Assembly (NCBI RefSeq): GCF_026242045.1
Contig: NZ_JAPJDO010000015.1
Location: 1 to 64,000 of the forward strand
Reading direction: 5' to 3'
DNA: 64,000 bases
DNA from: Mycobacterium pinniadriaticum
GTDB lineage: Bacteria > Actinomycetota > Actinomycetes > Mycobacteriales > Mycobacteriaceae
The position numbers and the translations under genes were made by a program. The notes below the pieces were generated by a model that saw nothing but the letters and a program-made list of their open reading frames with translations, ran no database searches and was not told where the DNA came from. Positions 43,977-52,418 of this stretch are shown here, in pieces. The stretch's first letter is position 1, and each line of letters starts with the position of its first letter.

Positions 43977-45019
43977 GGCACCAACCCCATCGTCTGCATC
44001 GCCTGCACCGCCGCGTCGGCCTTGTCCGCCGGATCCACGCCTTCGCGTCCGGTCGGGGTGTGGAGCTCGGTGATGGTGTACTTCGGGCCGCCGTCGCGGA
44101 AGAACCCGAGCAGCTTGTAGCGCAGCAGCGCCATGAACTTGTCGGCGATCACCGGAATCGTGGTGTCTGCGGTGGCCATCGTGTCGACCATCGGCGTGAT
44201 GTAGGACAGGATCTGCATCAGGTCGCCGGCGATCGGGATGATGAGATCGCCTCCCAGCTTGCCGACGTCTTTGGAGGCACCGACCACGTTCAGGATGGCC
44301 ATGGTGACCGCCGACAGGCCCTGTAGTTTCGTCGGCCCCTCGGTGACCAGCCGGTTGAACACCTCGGTGTTGGCCGCAAAGCTGGAGGTGATGTTCCCCA
44401 TGCCGTCGAGAATGCCGTCGATGGTGTCCTGGTTGGCGGCCAGGTCGTTGAGCACGCCGGCGACGGTGTGTTGCATCCGGGTCAGTTCGCCGGAATCCTG
44501 CGGGAACGCCTTGTTGACGTTGACCACGGTGCTCTGCAGCGTGCCGATCGCGCCGCCGGCCACCAGGTTCGACATCGACCGCAGCAGGTCCTCGACGTTG
44601 TCGGCCGGCGCGGTGTGGCGCAGCGGGATGGTGTCGCCGTTGCGCAGGATCGGGCCGGACCGATCGTCCGGCGGAAGCAGTGCGATATAGATGTCGCCGA
44701 GCGGGGTGGCCTGGCGAAGTTCGGCGCGGGTGTTGACGGGAAGCTTGGTACCGCCGGCTATTTCGACATAGGTCACCGCCGTGCTGCCTTCGAGCTGAAC
44801 GCGGTCGAGCACGCCGATCTGCACCCCGCCGGCGTCCACCTTGGCCCGGGCGGGCAGGTTGAGCACGCTGGCGAACTCGATCTTGATGTTGTAGGCGTCC
44901 CGGGGGGTGTAGGCCCCCGGGACCGGTAGCCGGGTGGGATCCAGTGAGCACGCCGCCGTCAGGCTGATGGCCAGCGTGGCCAGCAGGACGCAGAACGTAC
45001 GGATCGATCGCCGGGTCAT
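43973..45019 (-). CDS. mceE: MceE lipoprotein
   Basis: A 348-residue Mce protein with a lipobox (LTAACS, Cys at about residue 24), the mark of MceE/LprK-type subunits. The MCE domain (about 40-120) has GGVQIGVLDRVQLEG. The helical C terminus carries several hydrophobic stretches and ends TMGLVP. ATG 45019 overlaps the mceD stop. The lipid anchor replaces the TM helix of the other subunits. Confidence 0.9.
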   Translation of the reverse strand: MTRRSIRTFCVLLATLAISLTAACSLDPTRLPVPGAYTPRDAYNIKIEFASVLNLPARAKVDAGGVQIGVLDRVQLEGSTAVTYVEIAGGTKLPVNTRAELRQATPLGDIYIALLPPDDRSGPILRNGDTIPLRHTAPADNVEDLLRSMSNLVAGGAIGTLQSTVVNVNKAFPQDSGELTRMQHTVAGVLNDLAANQDTIDGILDGMGNITSSFAANTEVFNRLVTEGPTKLQGLSAVTMAILNVVGASKDVGKLGGDLIIPIAGDLMQILSYITPMVDTMATADTTIPVIADKFMALLRYKLLGFFRDGGPKYTITELHTPTGREGVDPADKADAAVQAMQTMGLVP

Positions 45020-46179
45020 GACAGTGCTGCCCCCAGAACGAGATTGGTCAACCCGAGGGTGATCGGGTCCGTGGGGGTGCCCGACCCGCACGCCGCCGCG
45101 GCACCGGGGATATTGCGCTCCTTGAGTCCCTCGCAGATGGCGCCGGCCTGGGTCGGGGCGATCGACACCTGTGGCGGGATATAGGTGACGTTGTGCGTGC
45201 CCCACGCCGGTTCGTAGATATCGGCGAGCCAGTGGCTGAACTGTGGCCAGGAGTTGATCATCGCGGTGATCGCCGGGATGTGGCGGTTCAGCAGGTCGCG
45301 AAACCCGCCGAACCGGGCGTCGAACTTCTGATACCACCGTGGCCCGAACCGGTTGAGCGCCTCGATCAAGGTCGGCAGCAGATGCGACACATAAGCCATC
45401 GCCGCGCCGAAGTTGTCCGAGAGTCCCTCCATCAACTGGGTGGTGACCGGGAGCGTTCGGATGACCGAGGCGAAGCTGTCCCAGTTGTTGAGGAAGTCCG
45501 AGGTGAGGATCTCGCTGTACTCGAACAGTTGGCGATAGTCGGCGTCGGCCTTGTACGGGTCGGCGAGCATGGTGACCAGATTGCGCATCGTCTTGTTGAT
45601 GCCGGGTCCGGTGCCCTGCAAGGAATTGCTGGCCGCGGTCAGGCTGTCGTTGATGGCTTGCACACCCGGTGCGCTGGCGGGATCCTGACCCGGTTCGGAC
45701 CCCAGGATCGCATCGGTGAGATTGCCGATGGCGGCGAATGTTTCGCTGACACTGATCGGGGTCTTGGTGGACTTCAGCTTGATGCACCCCGGACCGGTGA
45801 ACTTCGGGCCGCCGGTGTAGGCCTTGGTCAGTTCGATATGGCGGTCGGTGACGATCGATTGCGAGTAGGTGACCGCGCCGACGTCGGCCGGCAGGACCAG
45901 GTCGGCGGGCACCGTGAAGTCGACCTCGACGTGGTCGGGTTTGTTGACGATCGCGTTCATCGAACCGATCTCGATGCCCAGCAGCGCGACTTTGTTGCCC
46001 GGATACAGCCCGACCGCGTCGGTGAATTCGGCGCACATCGCCCGGGTCGGATTGATCTTGGGTGTCAGGATCTTGACGCCGAAGACCACCGCGATCGCGA
46101 TGACGGCGAGGACGGCGACGGCTGCCGCGATGACCCGCCGTGAGCGGAGCCGCGAGCCGATACCGGACATCCTGGCCAT
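45016..46179 (-). CDS. mceD: MceD
   Basis: A 387-residue Mce protein with an N-terminal TM helix (about residues 17-38) and an MCE domain with NKVALLGIEIGSMNAI, then a long helical region with a Pro/Gly-rich end. Two ATGs are possible (46179 or 46170); the first leaves a 2-bp gap after mceC. Like its partners it belongs to a single polycistron with overlapping ends. Confidence 0.88.
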   Translation of the reverse strand: MARMSGIGSRLRSRRVIAAAVAVLAVIAIAVVFGVKILTPKINPTRAMCAEFTDAVGLYPGNKVALLGIEIGSMNAIVNKPDHVEVDFTVPADLVLPADVGAVTYSQSIVTDRHIELTKAYTGGPKFTGPGCIKLKSTKTPISVSETFAAIGNLTDAILGSEPGQDPASAPGVQAINDSLTAASNSLQGTGPGINKTMRNLVTMLADPYKADADYRQLFEYSEILTSDFLNNWDSFASVIRTLPVTTQLMEGLSDNFGAAMAYVSHLLPTLIEALNRFGPRWYQKFDARFGGFRDLLNRHIPAITAMINSWPQFSHWLADIYEPAWGTHNVTYIPPQVSIAPTQAGAICEGLKERNIPGAAAACGSGTPTDPITLGLTNLVLGAALS

Positions 46180-46181
46180 CC

Positions 46182-47222
46182 TCAGCACTGCCTCATGATG
46201 TTGGGCAGGCACAGATCCTGTCCGGGGACCAGCCGGTTGCTCTCGTCGAAGACGACACCGTTTCCGCTGAGCATCGGGCCCACGATATTGAGGGTCTGAC
46301 CCAGGCCGTCGAGGGCCATGCCCCACCGCTCGGGATGAGCCGCCAGGGTGTCGCTGATATCTTCCAGTCCTTGCGCGATGGGTGCGACCTCCCGGCCGTA
46401 CCACATCGTCAACCGGTCGAGAACGCGGGTCAATTCCTTGATCAGACTGAAGAACTCGACGATATCGACGGCCTTCGAGGTGTACATCTTGCCGAGGATG
46501 TCGAACTGCTCGAACAGCGTGATGAGCTGCCCACGGCCCGCGGTCATCGCGCGCAGGCCGTCGTTGACGAAGTCCAGGCCGCGGTGAAAGTCCGCGGTGG
46601 ACTTGCTCATCGATTCCGTCAGCCGGTCGGCCGACTGCAATAGGTTGCGCACCGCGTCGGGATATCGGTTGGCGGCGTTGGCAACCTCGGCGAAGGTGTC
46701 GTGGATGACCTTGCCATCGACTTCTTTGACCACCGGGGTGGCCGCCTGGATGATGTCGTTGATCTCGAACGGCAAGGTGACGCGGTTCGGCGGAATTCCG
46801 GTGCGGCCCAGTGGCTGCGCGCCCTTCGGATCCAGAGCCACGTAGTGGCCGCCCAGCGGGGTCAGGAGCTTGATGTCCAGGGTGGAGTCCGACCCGACCG
46901 CCACCGAGTTCTGGACGTCGAATTTCATCTCGACGAGGGGGCCGTCGAGGCGGACGCTGGTGACCTTGCCGACCGGGATACCCGCGACCCGAACCTGGTC
47001 GCCGGCGCGCAATCCGGCCGAGTTGGGCATGTGCGCGGTGTAGCCGGCCTCGTTGGCCGGATTCAGGTACGCCATCGCGGTCCCGGCGAGCGAGGCGATG
47101 ATCACGACGACGCCGATGATGCCGTTGCGGCGGTTGCGGATGGCGGTGGTGCGTTCGTCGAGTGCGGCGTACCTGCCACCGATTTTCGCGCGCAGCGTGC
47201 TGAGGTGCTTGTCGAGTTCCAC
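46182..47222 (-). CDS. mceC: MceC
   Basis: A 346-residue Mce protein. TM helix at about residues 32-52, MCE domain (RVAGIPVGKVTSVRLDG), then a helical rod. It ends in a Cys-containing LCLPNIMRQC, a feature also seen in MceB here. The start GTG 47222 shares a base with the mceB stop (TAGTG). The in-frame region further upstream overlaps mceB and is rejected. Confidence 0.88.
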   Translation of the reverse strand: MELDKHLSTLRAKIGGRYAALDERTTAIRNRRNGIIGVVVIIASLAGTAMAYLNPANEAGYTAHMPNSAGLRAGDQVRVAGIPVGKVTSVRLDGPLVEMKFDVQNSVAVGSDSTLDIKLLTPLGGHYVALDPKGAQPLGRTGIPPNRVTLPFEINDIIQAATPVVKEVDGKVIHDTFAEVANAANRYPDAVRNLLQSADRLTESMSKSTADFHRGLDFVNDGLRAMTAGRGQLITLFEQFDILGKMYTSKAVDIVEFFSLIKELTRVLDRLTMWYGREVAPIAQGLEDISDTLAAHPERWGMALDGLGQTLNIVGPMLSGNGVVFDESNRLVPGQDLCLPNIMRQC

Positions 47223-48232
47223 TACCGGCACACCACCAGGTTCTGCTGCGCGAACGACACCTGCCCGATCCCGGGCAGGGTCACTTCGCCTTGCGAGCAG
47301 GAAAACGTTGGGGTGGCGGGTTGTTCGTCGACGAGCCAATCCCGTATTCCCTGGATCAGCGACGGGGCGAACGAGAGGCCGGCGATGATCGTCGGGGTCT
47401 GCGGCCACATCCGGCTGAACAGGTCGTAGAGCGGGCCGGTCGTCCCGTCGAAAGTCCGCTCGAAATATTGCATGACGTGGGTGGTGCTGCGCAGCACCGG
47501 CAACCCGCTGTCCAGGGATTCGCGGAATTCCTCGGCCTTGGAGCCGAACTTTCCCAGCACGTCGTTGAGCTGGGAAATGAGCTGGAACAGTTGCTCTGAT
47601 TTGCCGCCCAGGTCGTGGGAGATGGCGCTGAGATTGCGGATCATGGTGGTGATGACCACTTGGCGGTTCACCGCCAACTTGGAGATCTCGTCAAGGTCGT
47701 GCAGAAACGGGCCGATGCCGGATTCGTCACCCTGGATCAGGCGCAGCAGGTTCTCGCCGAGCAGGTTGAACTGCGCGGGATCCAGGGTTTGGAAGATCGG
47801 TTGAAAGCCGTTGAACAGCTTCGCGACATCGAAGGACGGAATCGTCTGCCCGATGGGAAGGGTGCCGCCGTCCGGTAGTCGATGGTCGGGTTTGGCCGGC
47901 TGCACGAGTTCGACATACCGCTGACCGACCAGGGTCTGATAGCGCACCGCGGCAACGGTGTTGGTGAAGACCGGGTGATCGGCCTGGGCGGTGAAGTCCA
48001 CCTTGGCGACCCGACCGTCGAGCCGGATGGTGTGCACCTTGCCGACCTGCACCCCGGAGATGCGGACGTCGTCGCCGACGTAGAGCCCCGACACGTCGGA
48101 GAACGTCGCGGTGTAGCGGGACAACGTCCCGGTGACCGGACTGCGCAGCGCCGTCAGCACGATGAGCGTGCACACCACCGCCACCGCGGTGAAGATCGTC
48201 AGCCACACCACTGATCTGGTGACACTTCTCAT
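47222..48232 (-). CDS. mceB: MceB
   Basis: A 336-residue Mce protein. TM helix at about residues 9-30, MCE domain (VRISGVQVGKVHTIRLDG) around 40-120, long helical segment, C-terminal Cys pair ending in NLVVCR. ATG 48232 overlaps the mceA stop (ATGA). Confidence 0.9.
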   Translation of the reverse strand: MRSVTRSVVWLTIFTAVAVVCTLIVLTALRSPVTGTLSRYTATFSDVSGLYVGDDVRISGVQVGKVHTIRLDGRVAKVDFTAQADHPVFTNTVAAVRYQTLVGQRYVELVQPAKPDHRLPDGGTLPIGQTIPSFDVAKLFNGFQPIFQTLDPAQFNLLGENLLRLIQGDESGIGPFLHDLDEISKLAVNRQVVITTMIRNLSAISHDLGGKSEQLFQLISQLNDVLGKFGSKAEEFRESLDSGLPVLRSTTHVMQYFERTFDGTTGPLYDLFSRMWPQTPTIIAGLSFAPSLIQGIRDWLVDEQPATPTFSCSQGEVTLPGIGQVSFAQQNLVVCR

Positions 48233-49290
48233 CGGCCACCACCTTGTGCTGGCGCAGGCGGTGAGTCCGGAGCAGCACCCGTCGGCAGCGCCGCCGCCAG
48301 CCCGGGCATGGCGTCCAGGGTGAGCTCGATGTTCAGCCGAACCTTGCCGTTGATGATCGGGAACGCCGTGCTGGTGCGGTCGAGCAGGCCCGAGATCCGG
48401 TCATAGGCCGGCGACATGCTGCCGTAGTAGTAGGCGGCGGGCAGCCACACGCTCATGATCCCGCCGGTGAGCGGCACCAGCCACGTCATGTGCTTGGCGA
48501 AGATCCCGTCGGTGGTGAAGAGCAGTTTCGCCAGCTGGTCCATGATCAGGTTCATCCGGTCCACGCCGTCGGGGTGCGCCAGGAAGTCCATTCCGTTGAG
48601 CAGGTCGTAGGCCAGGCTGACCAGGGGCACGGCGTCGTTGACGCCGTTGATCACCGATGCGAGCACCGAAAGCGACTGGGAGAAGGGCACTTTCTGCGAG
48701 TCGGTGAGCATCTCGACCAGATCGAAGTACGACCGGGTCACCGGCTCGGTGAGGTCGGCGTGCTTGCGCACTATCGAGATGATGTGGTCGACGTCGGGCG
48801 AGTCCATGATCCGCCCGAATTTCTGGCCCTGCCGCAGCAGCCCGGTGATGGACGCCGACCGGCTGTTGGTGTCGACGACCAGCGTCTGGTTGGGGCTCAG
48901 CCGGGGACCGCTTCCGCTGCTGACCAGTTCGACCGCGGCCAGGCCGAAAGTGTTGGAAGACATGAAATTCGCCGTGGTATCCGCGGCCAGGGCCGCCGCT
49001 TGGCGCGGCTCGAGTTCCAGAGTGATCTTCTGCTTGTTGAAGCCGGCCGATTGCAGTGTCTTGACCGAACCGATCGTCAGGCCGCGGAACTTCACCTCGG
49101 CGCCCGGCGTCAGACCCTCGCCGAGGGTATCGGCCATCACCGTCACCTTGAACGTGTTGGCGTAGCCGCCGGTACCCAACTGATACAGCATGGTGCCGGC
49201 CACGGCCAGCACCACCGCCGCGATGAGGCCCCGGATCCGCAACGAGCGCGAACTGGGTGCCCGTCCTCCCTGGTCTGAGGAAAATGGCAT
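48229..49290 (-). CDS. mceA: MceA
   Basis: A 353-residue Mce protein, the first of the six. TM helix at about residues 22-40, MCE domain (GAEVKFRGLTIGSVKTL), helical rod, and a Pro/Ala/Gly-rich tail. ATG 49290 begins MPFSSDQGG and lies three bases past the permease stop. The sequence is not close to what I recall of the Mce4 (cholesterol) set, so the cargo is left open. Confidence 0.9.
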   Translation of the reverse strand: MPFSSDQGGRAPSSRSLRIRGLIAAVVLAVAGTMLYQLGTGGYANTFKVTVMADTLGEGLTPGAEVKFRGLTIGSVKTLQSAGFNKQKITLELEPRQAAALAADTTANFMSSNTFGLAAVELVSSGSGPRLSPNQTLVVDTNSRSASITGLLRQGQKFGRIMDSPDVDHIISIVRKHADLTEPVTRSYFDLVEMLTDSQKVPFSQSLSVLASVINGVNDAVPLVSLAYDLLNGMDFLAHPDGVDRMNLIMDQLAKLLFTTDGIFAKHMTWLVPLTGGIMSVWLPAAYYYGSMSPAYDRISGLLDRTSTAFPIINGKVRLNIELTLDAMPGLAAALPTGAAPDSPPAPAQGGGR

Positions 49291-49293
49291 GCC

Positions 49294-50163
49294 CTACCCC
49301 GAAATCCGAATCCCGGGACTGTTGCCCCAGAACAGCAGCGTCAGCACCATATCGGCGGCGACCACCGTGACGATGCTGGCCCTGATCGCGCGACCCGAGG
49401 CCCGGCCCACGCCTTCGGGTCCGCCGACGGCGAAATAGCCCTGATAGCCGTGGATCGCGATGATCAGCGTCACGAAGATGACCGCCTTGAGCACCGAGAA
49501 CACCACGTCGGAAGGACCGATAAATGAGTTGAAGTAGTGGTAGTAGGTGCCCGATGACTGCCCGTGCAGCACATTGACGACCAGCGCGCACGACACATAG
49601 CTCAACGCCAGCGTCACCACATAGAGCGGAATGATGGTCAGCATCCCGGCGATCACCCGGGTGGTGACCACGAACGGGATCGACCGGATACCAAGCGCTT
49701 CCAGCGCGTCGATTTCCTCGGAGATCCGCATGGCGCCGATCTCGGCGGTCATCCGACACCCGGCCTGGGCGGCGAAGCCGATCCCGGCGATCATCGGCGC
49801 CATCTCGCGGGTGTTGGCGTACGCGGAAACGAACCCGGTCAACGGGCCCATCCCGACCATGTCGAGGGCGGCGTACCCTTCGATGCCCACCGACGCCCCG
49901 ACCGCCGCGCCCATGAGCACCAGCACGCCGATGGTGCCGCCGCCGACGATCAAGGCACCGTTTCCCCACATCACGTCCACCAACAGCACACCGGTCTGGT
50001 GCCGGTAGTGCTTCACGGTGTGTGGTATCGCACCCAGCACCTGGGCCAGGAAGCTGACCTGATGACCGAGGCGCTGGAACAGCGAGTCGCCCTGGTCGGC
50101 GATCCACAACGGCGCCCGGAGCACCCCGGGGCGGTACCGGGACGGGGCCGCGATCCGCGCCAT
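49294..50163 (-). CDS. YrbE-type permease, second subunit
   Basis: A 289-residue MlaE/YrbE integral membrane permease with about five to six helices. The family EExDAL motif appears as SEEIDALEALG. It pairs with the upstream YrbE subunit as the ABC transporter core, driven by an ATPase (MceG/Mkl) encoded elsewhere. ATG 50163 shares a base with the stop of the preceding gene (TGATG). Confidence 0.92.
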   Translation of the reverse strand: MARIAAPSRYRPGVLRAPLWIADQGDSLFQRLGHQVSFLAQVLGAIPHTVKHYRHQTGVLLVDVMWGNGALIVGGGTIGVLVLMGAAVGASVGIEGYAALDMVGMGPLTGFVSAYANTREMAPMIAGIGFAAQAGCRMTAEIGAMRISEEIDALEALGIRSIPFVVTTRVIAGMLTIIPLYVVTLALSYVSCALVVNVLHGQSSGTYYHYFNSFIGPSDVVFSVLKAVIFVTLIIAIHGYQGYFAVGGPEGVGRASGRAIRASIVTVVAADMVLTLLFWGNSPGIRISG

Positions 50164-51167
50164 CAGCCCATCCTCAGCGGCATGGACATCGACACACCCT
50201 GCGTGATGATCAGGTTGAGGATGAACACGGCGAGCACACCGATGACGACGGAGGCGTTGACGGCGTCGGCCACACCCCGCGCGCCGCCCGTGGCCTCCAG
50301 CCCGCGCTGGCACGCCACCAGGATGACGACGACGCCGAACAGCCAGGTCTTGAGCATGGCCACCACCACGTCGTTGACGCTGGCGAAGGACGCGAACGAC
50401 GCGATATAGCTGCCGGGGGTGCCGGACTGGAAGCCGACGTTGATGGCGTAGCCCGCCGCCAGCCCCATGAAGATGATGAAGGCGCACAGCACCGGCGCCA
50501 CGAACACGATCGCCGCCAGCCGCGGGGTGACCAGCCGCTGCACCGGGTCGACGCCCATCACGCGCAGCGCGTCGACCTCTTCGCGGATGGTGCGGGCCCC
50601 GAGATCGGTGGCGACGGCCGAACCGGCGGCACCGCCCAGCAACAACGCGGCCACCATCGGCGCGCCTTGCCGGATCACGCCGAGGCCGCCCGCCGCACCG
50701 GACATCGACGACGCACCGACCTGCTGGATGAAGTTGCCCACCTGCACCGCCACGATCACCCCGAACGGGATGGACACCAGCAGTGCTGGTATCGCCGTGA
50801 CGCTGATGATGAACCAGGCCTGGTTGATGGTGTCCCGCCAGGGGTGGCGCAGCCGGATCAGATCGGTGATCAGGTAGCCGAAGGCCTGAGCCCCCAGGCC
50901 GAAGAAGCGGCCCAACGTCTGCAACGACGAATCCATTTGGTCGAGCACATGTCTAATCGGCCTGCTGAGAAGCCCGACGACCTGACGACCGGTCGACGCC
51001 TCGGCAACGGGCTCGCGTTCTTCGTGCACGCCGGGCGCCGCCGGCTCGGTGACGGCAGTGTTTTCACCGTCGGTGGTGCTTTCGTCGACATCGACGCGGG
51101 CGAGATCGTTGCCTTCTGTCTCGGTCGCCGCTTGGGCCGCAGTCCCGTCATGGACACCTGCGGTCAA
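50163..51167 (-). CDS. YrbE-type permease, first subunit, with long N-terminal extension
   Basis: A 334-residue MlaE/YrbE permease. The EExDAL motif appears as REEVDALRVMG. The first 65 residues are an acidic, Thr/Glu-rich extension not needed by the permease fold (TETEGNDLARVDVDESTTDG). A start at TTG 51167 is supported by an excellent ribosome site (AAGGAGGTG, 8 bases before), so the extension appears real. It opens the mce operon after a 578-bp upstream region. Confidence 0.9.
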   Translation of the reverse strand: MTAGVHDGTAAQAATETEGNDLARVDVDESTTDGENTAVTEPAAPGVHEEREPVAEASTGRQVVGLLSRPIRHVLDQMDSSLQTLGRFFGLGAQAFGYLITDLIRLRHPWRDTINQAWFIISVTAIPALLVSIPFGVIVAVQVGNFIQQVGASSMSGAAGGLGVIRQGAPMVAALLLGGAAGSAVATDLGARTIREEVDALRVMGVDPVQRLVTPRLAAIVFVAPVLCAFIIFMGLAAGYAINVGFQSGTPGSYIASFASFASVNDVVVAMLKTWLFGVVVILVACQRGLEATGGARGVADAVNASVVIGVLAVFILNLIITQGVSMSMPLRMG

Positions 51168-51745
51168 CGGCAGGCACCTCCTTAGTCGCTGGTGTGGCTT
51201 CTTCCCCCAGCAAAGGTCGAGCTTGGATGTCGCGCGTTTACCAGCGGTACGAGTACGTGCGTTGTACCAGCGGCAGTGGGGGTGTGTTCACGGAAAGAAG
51301 TTCAGTGTGATGTACGCCACAAACGATCGTCAAGGGCTCTCGACGCCGCGCCGCGGCGCTCGGCGGCGGCCGACTGTTGCGGCGGGGTCAATAACGTGCG
51401 AGGACACGTGTTGCGGCCGTGGGTGACCGAAAGTTGCCTGATTCCACCCATAGTTCGAATAAGTCGACCCATGTTTTCGGCGCCGGCTGGCCGCCGCAAA
51501 TGACCGAGCAATACACAGGAAATTGACAGTGTGTTCAATTGGCGGTGGGCCGGAGGATGGAACCCTCCCGGATCGTGGCTCGCCATGCCGAAGCCGTGCG
51601 CAGCACCGGGCACCCCGACCGGAGATCGTTGTGTTCACACTTCGCGCACGCCTGGCCGGCCCAGGGCTCGGGCAAATACCGCTACCACCCGGTGCGATTA
51701 TCTGCCCCGGCGTGCCGGCCACGGCCATGATCGGCTGGCGAAGGG
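51168..51745. other. Upstream region of the mce operon
   Basis: This 578-bp stretch between tetR and the first permease gene contains the mce ribosome site (51172-51185) and an ACACGTGT palindrome near 51408. Several short overlapping open frames exist on both strands, but none has a domain or a clear start. I see no RNA gene or repeat. Confidence 0.45.
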
Positions 51746-52345
51746 TCAGCTGACGCCTTGAATTCGAGTGGTCAGTAGCGCTGTCCACTCGGCCAGGTAG
51801 ACATCGTCGGCGATGCGCGCGGCGGGCTGGTGGAGAAGGGCTGTCGCGAAACGCGCGCCGAGGAGGCTGTTGATTCCGTGTGCGGCGAGGACGGCGCGCT
51901 CTTGCTGGCTGAGTCTCGGCGCCCAGGTGGTGATCCAGTCGGTCAGTTGGGCGTTGAGTCCGTCGCTGAAGGCCGCATAGGCGGCGTCGAGGTGAGCTGA
52001 CCGGCCCGCCGGAGTACGGGCAGCGATCTGGAGCAGTTCGGTCTCTTGGTCGATGACCGCGAATAGGTAGCGACCCAGAGCCGTCAGTTCGGATCGAAGG
52101 TCACCCAGCCCGGCGAACAGCGCGCGGATGTCGCTCATGGCGCGGCGACGGTCGAGTTGCCGGTTGATGCCGGCCTCCAGAAGCGAGTTCTTCGACTTGA
52201 AGTGGTGGTAAAGGGCGCCCGAGCCGGCGGCCAGTCCTGCGGCGGCCTCGATCTGGGAGATGCTGGTGGCCTCGTACCCATTGGCGCTGAACAGCTGCAT
52301 CGCTGCGTTCACCAGTCGTTCGCGGGTGGGTGTGGGTGCTGTCAT
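51746..52345 (-). CDS. TetR-family regulator
   Basis: A 199-residue TetR protein. The N-terminal HTH is clear (TSISQIEAAAGLAAGSGALYHHF), and the C-terminal ligand domain is helical without a recognisable effector signature. It is divergent from the ABC1 kinase at 52419; a perfect palindrome (52358-52369) lies 12 bp upstream of its ATG. It probably represses itself, perhaps the kinase gene, and the gene at 36656 (inference). The mce operon downstream is a further possible target but has no matching site. Confidence 0.9.
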   Translation of the reverse strand: MTAPTPTRERLVNAAMQLFSANGYEATSISQIEAAAGLAAGSGALYHHFKSKNSLLEAGINRQLDRRRAMSDIRALFAGLGDLRSELTALGRYLFAVIDQETELLQIAARTPAGRSAHLDAAYAAFSDGLNAQLTDWITTWAPRLSQQERAVLAAHGINSLLGARFATALLHQPAARIADDVYLAEWTALLTTRIQGVS

Positions 52346-52357
52346 TTGAACTCTCAG

Positions 52358-52369
52358 AAGTGATCACTT
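52358..52369. promoter_or_regulatory. Palindromic operator AAGTGATCACTT
   Basis: A perfect 12-bp palindrome between tetR and the ABC1 kinase gene, identical to 36605-36616. TetR-family proteins typically bind such palindromes in their own promoters. Confidence 0.65.
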
Positions 52370-52418
52370 AGCTTGAGTACAAAGGTACTTTACTGCCTAG
52401 CGGGGTCAGGGATACACG

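Noticed and set aside
51302..51761. Overlapping short open frames between tetR and the mce operon
   Set aside because: Open in several frames at once because of high GC; none has a ribosome site or domain.
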